Positions 60,018 to 64,000 of a DNA stretch of 64,000 bases are shown here, piece by piece. This DNA comes from Microbacterium timonense (GTDB lineage Bacteria > Actinomycetota > Actinomycetes > Actinomycetales > Microbacteriaceae). The stretch is taken from positions 51,331 through 115,330 of the forward strand of contig NZ_OLMV01000009.1 in assembly GCF_900292075.1 (NCBI RefSeq), read 5' to 3'. Under the pieces are notes generated by a model. The model did no database searches and was not told where the DNA came from. It saw only the letters and a program-made list of their open reading frames with translations. The stretch's first letter is position 1. Every line of letters starts with the position of its first letter. Made by a program: the position numbers and the translations under genes.

Positions 60018-60104
60018 ACTGTTCAGCCGCCGGGTTTCCGGCGCGACGCCGGCCGCGGCATCCGTCATCACACCACTCTCGCGATCGCAACCGAGGAGAA
60101 CCCC

Positions 60105-61220
60105 ATGCCCATCGATCAGCACGGCGACGCCATCCTCGACGGCCTCTCGATCCGCGGCCTGCCCAAGGTGTCGCTGCACGACCATCTCGACGGGGGCGTG
60201 CGTCCGGCGACGATCATCGAGCTCGCCGACGCGATCGGGCTGGAGGTGCCCGAGTCCGACCCGGACGACCTCGCCGACTGGTTCGCGGAGAAGAGCGACT
60301 CGGGGTCGCTGGTGGAGTACCTGAAGACGTTCGACCTCACCACCGCGGTGATGCAGACGCGGGAGGGGCTGACCCGCGTCGCGCGCGAGTTCGTCGAGGA
60401 CCTCGCGGCCGACGGCGTCATCTACGGCGAGGTGCGCTGGGCGCCCGAGCAGCACCTGGCCCGCGGCCTGTCGCTGGACGAGGTTGTGGAGGCGGTGCAG
60501 GAGGGCATCGAAGAGGGCGAGGATGCCGCCGAGAGCCGCGGCCACGACATCCGCGTCGGGCAGCTGATCACGGCCATGCGGCACACCGATCGCTCCCTCG
60601 AGATCGCCCGGCTGGCCGTCGACTGGCGCACGCGCGGCGCCGTCGGCTTCGACATCGCAGGCCCCGAAGACGGCTTCCCGGCCGCCAACCACCGTGCCGC
60701 CTTCGACTACCTCGCGTCGGAGTTCTTCCCGACGACCGTGCATGCCGGCGAGGCGGCGGGTCTGGAATCCATCCGCTCCGCCCTCATCGACGGCCGCGCG
60801 CTGCGGCTGGGCCACGGCGTGCGCATCGCCGAGGACCTGGAGGTCGTCTCGCGCGCCGGGGAAGAGGTGCTCGTGCAGTTCGGCGACCTGGCGCGGTGGG
60901 TGCGGGACCGCGAGATCCCGCTGGAGCTCTCGCCGTCGTCGAACCTGCAGACGGGCGCCATCGAGCGCTGGGGGACCACCCTCGAGGACCACCCCTTCGA
61001 CCTTCTCTACCAGCTCGGCTTCTCGGTGACCGTGAACGTCGACAACCGCACCATGAGCCGCACGTCACTGACGCGCGAGCTGGCGCTGCTCGCCGAGACC
61101 TTCGAGTACAGCCTCGACGACCTGGAGGCGTTCCAGCTGAACGCCGCCGCCGGCGCCTTCCTCCCCGTGGAGGAGCGCGAGGAGCTCATCGACCTCATCG
61201 CGGAGGGGTTCGGCGCGTAA
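60105..61220 (+). CDS. add: Adenosine deaminase
   Basis: 371 residues, metal-dependent hydrolase fold. SLHDHLDGGVRP has the H25/H27 zinc ligands; VHAGEAAG and RLGHGVRI carry the other active-site residues; NVDNRTMS the late aspartate. Converts adenosine to inosine, completing the uptake-and-salvage cluster. GAGGAG precedes the ATG. Confidence 0.94.
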   Translation: MPIDQHGDAILDGLSIRGLPKVSLHDHLDGGVRPATIIELADAIGLEVPESDPDDLADWFAEKSDSGSLVEYLKTFDLTTAVMQTREGLTRVAREFVEDLAADGVIYGEVRWAPEQHLARGLSLDEVVEAVQEGIEEGEDAAESRGHDIRVGQLITAMRHTDRSLEIARLAVDWRTRGAVGFDIAGPEDGFPAANHRAAFDYLASEFFPTTVHAGEAAGLESIRSALIDGRALRLGHGVRIAEDLEVVSRAGEEVLVQFGDLARWVRDREIPLELSPSSNLQTGAIERWGTTLEDHPFDLLYQLGFSVTVNVDNRTMSRTSLTRELALLAETFEYSLDDLEAFQLNAAAGAFLPVEEREELIDLIAEGFGA

Positions 61221-61285
61221 TCCGGGTCGTCGGCTTCGGGGGGCGGGGGTTCTCGAGTCTGCGGCCACGCGACGTCCCCGCACGA

Positions 61286-61367
61286 CACGAACTCCTCAAC
61301 GTCGCGCCGGAAACCCGTCTTCGGGTGCGGTGTGATGCCGGTGCGGCTCGTGTGTGAGGAGTTTGTG
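61286..61367. repeat. AACTCCTC inverted repeat, add side, first
   Basis: CACGAACTCCTCA (61286-61298) faces TGAGGAGTTTGTG (61355-61367), 12 of 13 complementary. Part of the 326-base gap between add and the second DUF559 gene, which otherwise holds no credible gene. Confidence 0.85.
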
Positions 61368-61446
61368 CCGCTGTCGCGCCGGCCCTGCGATCTGAGAGAG
61401 CGGGCGGGGTCGTCGAGGCGTCGTCGGCTCAGGAGTGCCGGTGCGC

Positions 61447-61529
61447 CCGAACTCCTCAGCTTCACCGCGGAGGTCGGTCCCGGCACGCGTCTGCGTGCAC
61501 GCGGCACTCCTTCATGAGGAGTTTGTGCG
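61447..61529. repeat. AACTCCTC inverted repeat, add side, second
   Basis: CCGAACTCCTCA (61447-61458) faces TGAGGAGTTTGTGCG (61515-61529). This second copy ends just before the stop of the leftward DUF559 gene at 61547. Confidence 0.83.
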
Positions 61530-61546
61530 CCGCCGTCAGTGCCGTG

Positions 61547-62410
61547 TCAGCGCCTTGCGCCGGCCCGGCGCAGCGCGGTGCGGTGAGCCAGCGTGGACTG
61601 GAGCGCTGCTCGAACCTCATCCCGGTGGTAGAAGATGTCCTCGGCGAGGATCCGGATCGTGCCGTAGCCGCGCGCCGCTGCGGCGAGATCCCGCCGTCGG
61701 TCGCGCTTCTGAGCCTCCCAGGTGGAGTGGAACCTCTCACTGTCGCACTCGATGATGAGCCAGCCGTCGACGACGAAATCCACTCTGCCTACGCCCGGGA
61801 TCTTGACTTGGACGTCGACGTGGCAATCCAGCGTGCGCAGGACCAGACGCATGAGTGACTCCGAGCCGGATTCGCTCCGCCTGTCCAGCAGGAATCTCAG
61901 CACCCGGTATCGCTCAGGGAGGCGTTCGAAGACGAGCGCAAGACCTTCGTCGTCGATGAGACCGAGATGCCAGGCACTGTCGAGGGTGGCGACGGCCTCC
62001 CGTGGGCCTTGGCATCGCACGGCTTGGGCAAGGGCCTCGGTCAGGTCGGCGACGAGAGCGTCACGCCGCGCGCGTGACACGCGCCAGTGCCGTACGACGC
62101 CGGACGGTGGTGTCGGCAACCTGCTCGCACCCGTATCCACCTGCATGTGCATCGACGAGCCGTCGAGCACGAAGACGCCAAGGTGGCGAAGCAGCGAGAC
62201 GCAGTCGAGCCTACCGCCCAGGCGCGCCACGAACTCGAGGTCCGGGTGGGTGCCGCCCACGACGTAGCGGCCGTTCCGCGCGCGGATCAGGGTGCCTGAA
62301 GCAACGGAGCGGGCGATGCCCGCTCGCGTCATGCCGGCACGTCGGAGTGCGGCGAGACCGAGGAATGTGGGGGCGGTTTGACCCCACGGCGCCTCCCGGA
62401 CTCCCGACAT
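61547..62410 (-). CDS. AbiEi-like / DUF559 protein, second copy
   Basis: 287 residues, clearly paralogous to the protein at 41734-42600: shared blocks are GGRLDCVSLLRHLGVFVLDGS, LAQAVRCQ, HLGL, QVKIPGVGRVDFVV and DRRRDLAAA (each shown once). Catalytic-type residues D211, E221 and D223 have the same spacing as D218, E228 and D230 of the other copy. N-terminal winged-helix of AbiEi type (about 15-55). AACTCCTC repeats lie on both sides. No toxin partner is present. Function unknown. Confidence 0.82.
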   Translation of the reverse strand: MSGVREAPWGQTAPTFLGLAALRRAGMTRAGIARSVASGTLIRARNGRYVVGGTHPDLEFVARLGGRLDCVSLLRHLGVFVLDGSSMHMQVDTGASRLPTPPSGVVRHWRVSRARRDALVADLTEALAQAVRCQGPREAVATLDSAWHLGLIDDEGLALVFERLPERYRVLRFLLDRRSESGSESLMRLVLRTLDCHVDVQVKIPGVGRVDFVVDGWLIIECDSERFHSTWEAQKRDRRRDLAAAARGYGTIRILAEDIFYHRDEVRAALQSTLAHRTALRRAGARR

Positions 62411-62570
62411 GCGTCGACTCTGCCGCGACCGGACGACCGCGGATGGGCGGGGAAGGCATCCTGTGGAGAGTCACTCGATCTGGCCTCCTCGGGAGGAGGC
62501 GACAACAACAACTCCGCCCCGCCACCCCGGGGCCCCGATTCCGAGCGCACCCGCAAGGTCCAGCCGCTGC

Positions 62571-62651
62571 CAGAACTCCTTCGAAGCGCCGCATCGGCGG
62601 CCGGGTTGGATGCCGGAGCCAGGGTTGCCGCCCGGGATTGAGGAGTTTGTG
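62571..62651. repeat. AACTCCTC inverted repeat, degenerate
   Basis: CAGAACTCCTTC at 62571-62582 and TTGAGGAGTTTGTG at 62638-62651 form the weakest pair of the family. It lies upstream of the second DUF559 gene in a 572-base gap (62411-62982) with no credible gene. Confidence 0.7.
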
Positions 62652-62744
62652 TCAGGTGGGAGCAGCGGCGCTGCCGATCGACCGGCGGTGCGGGTGTGCG
62701 GGCGGGGTGCCGGCAGGGGGGATTCGAGATCGCGGGATGGCGGC

Positions 62745-62868
62745 GTGTGCCGGAACTCCTCCGAATTGCGGGATCGGCGGCGTGTGCCGGAACTCCTCCG
62801 AATCGCGGGATCGGCGGCGTGGTCCGGAGTCGGCGCCCGGGATTCGGCCCGGGCTTGAGGAGTTTGTG
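62745..62868. repeat. 37-bp tandem units with AACTCCTC boxes
   Basis: Units starting at 62745 and 62782 (period 37) both contain GTGTGCCGGAACTCCTCCG, and a partial copy precedes them at about 62720. The single opposing box TTGAGGAGTTTGTG is at 62855-62868, so two left arms compete for one right arm. Confidence 0.82.
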
Positions 62869-62873
62869 TCGCT

Positions 62874-62934
62874 CATGCGACCCGGCGCCACGCGACCGGG
62901 CGCCACGCGACTGGGGGCCCATGCGACCGGGCGG
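62874..62934. repeat. Four 15-bp tandem units
   Basis: Variants of CACGCGACCGGGCGC at 62874-62888, 62889-62903, 62904-62918 and 62919-62934 (the last is 16 bases). They follow directly on the AACTCCTC cluster. Confidence 0.82.
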
Positions 62935-62982
62935 GTGGCCGACGACGGGCCGGACGGCGCGGGGTGGACAAACGGCGCCGGG

Positions 62983-63936
62983 TCAGCGGCGGGCGACGCC
63001 GGGGTGGGTCTCGAGATAGGCGTCGAAGGCCTCGGCGGAGGTCTTGGCGGGGGTGTAGCCGAAGCGGTCCTTGAGTGCGTCGTTGGCGAGCACAGGGCGG
63101 TAGCGGAGGAAGCCGACCTGCTCGGGGCCGTGGACGGTGAGGTGCAGCGCACGCCCGACCCGGAGGCCGAGGCCGAGCAGCCCCGCGGGAACGGCGACGA
63201 CGGGCTTGCCCAGACGCCGGGCGATCTCGCGCACCGTCAGGCGGCCGTCTCCGGCGACGTTGTAGATGCCGGGTGGCCCGTCAGTCGCGGCGCGGGCCAT
63301 CGCTGCCGCGACATCGTCGACCCAGACGAACACGAACGGCGAGTCCGAGCCGCGGACGGCCAGGATCGCGCGGCCGTCCCACAGCGCGGTGATCTGGTTG
63401 CGCACGGTGGGACCGAGGATCGTGCCGATACGGAACACCACCTGCTCGAGCTGCGGTTGGGTCTCGCGGTACTCAGCGAGCAGCTCCTCGACCAGGCGCT
63501 TGTGACGTGCGTACGGGAACTCGTCGTTCCCGCGCACTCGATCGGTCTCGCGCAGCCACTCGGGGTTGTCGGCGTGGTAGCCGTAGGCGGCGCCCGAGGA
63601 TGAGACCACGACCCGCCTGACGCCGGCGTCGACGCACGCCTCGAGCACATGGCGGGAACCGTCGACGTCGACCCGGTACTCCAGCTCGTGATCGCGCCCG
63701 GGGTTCACGATCGCCGCGAGGTGGACGACGACATCGATGCCGTGCCGGCGCAGCAACGGCACGAGGGTGCCGGGTCGCGTCACGTCGCACCGGTCGTACA
63801 CGACGCGGTGGACCGGATGCTGCGGCTCCCGCACGTCGCCGGCCACGACGAGTGCCACGTCGGGCCGGGCGGCGAGGGCCGCGGCTACGTGCGAACCGAG
63901 GAATCCGGAGCCCCCTGTCCCCAGGCCCCGGGTCAC
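62983..63936 (-). CDS. NAD-dependent epimerase/dehydratase, extended SDR family
   Basis: 317 residues. TGGSGFLGSH at 7-16 is the NAD-binding turn, and Y142/K146 in PYARHK is the catalytic pair. It may act on a nucleotide sugar or another keto/hydroxy substrate; I cannot tell which. The GTG at 63936 gives GLGTGGSG where VLVTGGSG is usual, so the start or the first bases deserve a check. It is the last gene I can support; 63937-64000 holds only GC-rich sequence. Confidence 0.82.
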   Translation of the reverse strand: MTRGLGTGGSGFLGSHVAAALAARPDVALVVAGDVREPQHPVHRVVYDRCDVTRPGTLVPLLRRHGIDVVVHLAAIVNPGRDHELEYRVDVDGSRHVLEACVDAGVRRVVVSSSGAAYGYHADNPEWLRETDRVRGNDEFPYARHKRLVEELLAEYRETQPQLEQVVFRIGTILGPTVRNQITALWDGRAILAVRGSDSPFVFVWVDDVAAAMARAATDGPPGIYNVAGDGRLTVREIARRLGKPVVAVPAGLLGLGLRVGRALHLTVHGPEQVGFLRYRPVLANDALKDRFGYTPAKTSAEAFDAYLETHPGVARR

Positions 63937-64000
63937 GGGACCGGCCCCGCGGGACCCGCCGAACCAATCCCGCCGCCCGCAGCCCCGCCCGCGCCGGCAC

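Noticed and set aside
63473..64000. Leftward frame at the right edge
   Set aside because: It overlaps the epimerase in another frame and its arginine-rich product shows no family motif.

Overview
The window looks like a chromosomal segment of a high-GC actinobacterium, most likely a Microbacteriaceae of the Microbacterium type. This rests on the very high GC content, many GTG starts, 1- and 4-base gene overlaps (ATGA, GTGA), frequent leaderless-looking starts, gene families such as the RamB-like/ScfR regulator beside GTP-dependent pckG, and many GGATGCC/GGCATCC hairpins. I see no rRNA, tRNA, insertion sequence, prophage or CRISPR array. I could not run any search, so all assignments come from reading the proteins.

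Layout. (1) 0.1-10.0 kb: a complete-looking phenylacetyl-CoA (paa) ring-cleavage locus. A TetR regulator is divergent from paaF-paaH-paaZ-paaI, followed by paaABCDE-paaG. Both transcription units begin with the same palindromic operator. No paaK (ligase) or paaJ (thiolase) is inside the window. (2) 10.1-19.0 kb: a TPP enzyme, a small NIPSNAP/EthD-like protein, an IclR regulator divergent from a 3-hydroxybenzoate 4-hydroxylase-like flavoprotein, a GabD-type dehydrogenase, a DUF6790 membrane protein and an AlkZ-like winged-helix protein. (3) 19.1-22.6 kb: a RamB-like regulator and pckG, whose N-terminus is frameshifted. (4) 22.8-30.4 kb: an ABC exporter with a small HTH gene, a NodIJ/DrrAB-type ABC export operon, and a TetR operon with a membrane protein, an SRPBCC protein and a DUF4166 protein. 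(5) 30.5-36.5 kb: an MHS-type transporter, then ribD-ribE-ribBA-ribH behind an FMN riboswitch. (6) 36.5-46.2 kb: glpD, glpK, an Fpg/Nei glycosylase, a GNAT protein, an AbiEi-like/DUF559 protein, trpS, xth and yihY. (7) 46.3-49.9 kb: sdhCDAB. (8) 50-52.5 kb: a secreted GH10 xylanase and manC. (9) 52.7-61.2 kb: a nucleoside ABC importer (lipoprotein, ATPase, two permeases) with cdd, deoA and add. (10) 61.2-64 kb: a second DUF559 protein in a repeat-rich area, then an NAD-dependent epimerase.

The most unusual content is repetitive. A 32-bp core with 18-bp tandem partial copies sits in inverted orientation on both sides of paaB, inside the reading frames of paaA and paaC, and once more inside paaH. 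Several families of intergenic inverted repeats recur: AACTCCTC boxes at 12.3-12.6 and 61.3-62.9 kb, AACTCAGGC boxes at 41.6 and 42.6 kb, and long hairpins at 22.6 and 38.4 kb. Both members of a paralogous family with an AbiEi-like N-terminus and a DUF559/PD-(D/E)XK-like C-terminus are bracketed by such inverted repeats. That gene-plus-hairpin arrangement is the best candidate here for an undescribed system. Two genes (pckG and a nucleoside permease) show apparent one-base frameshifts in C-runs near their 5' ends, each repaired by adding one C.
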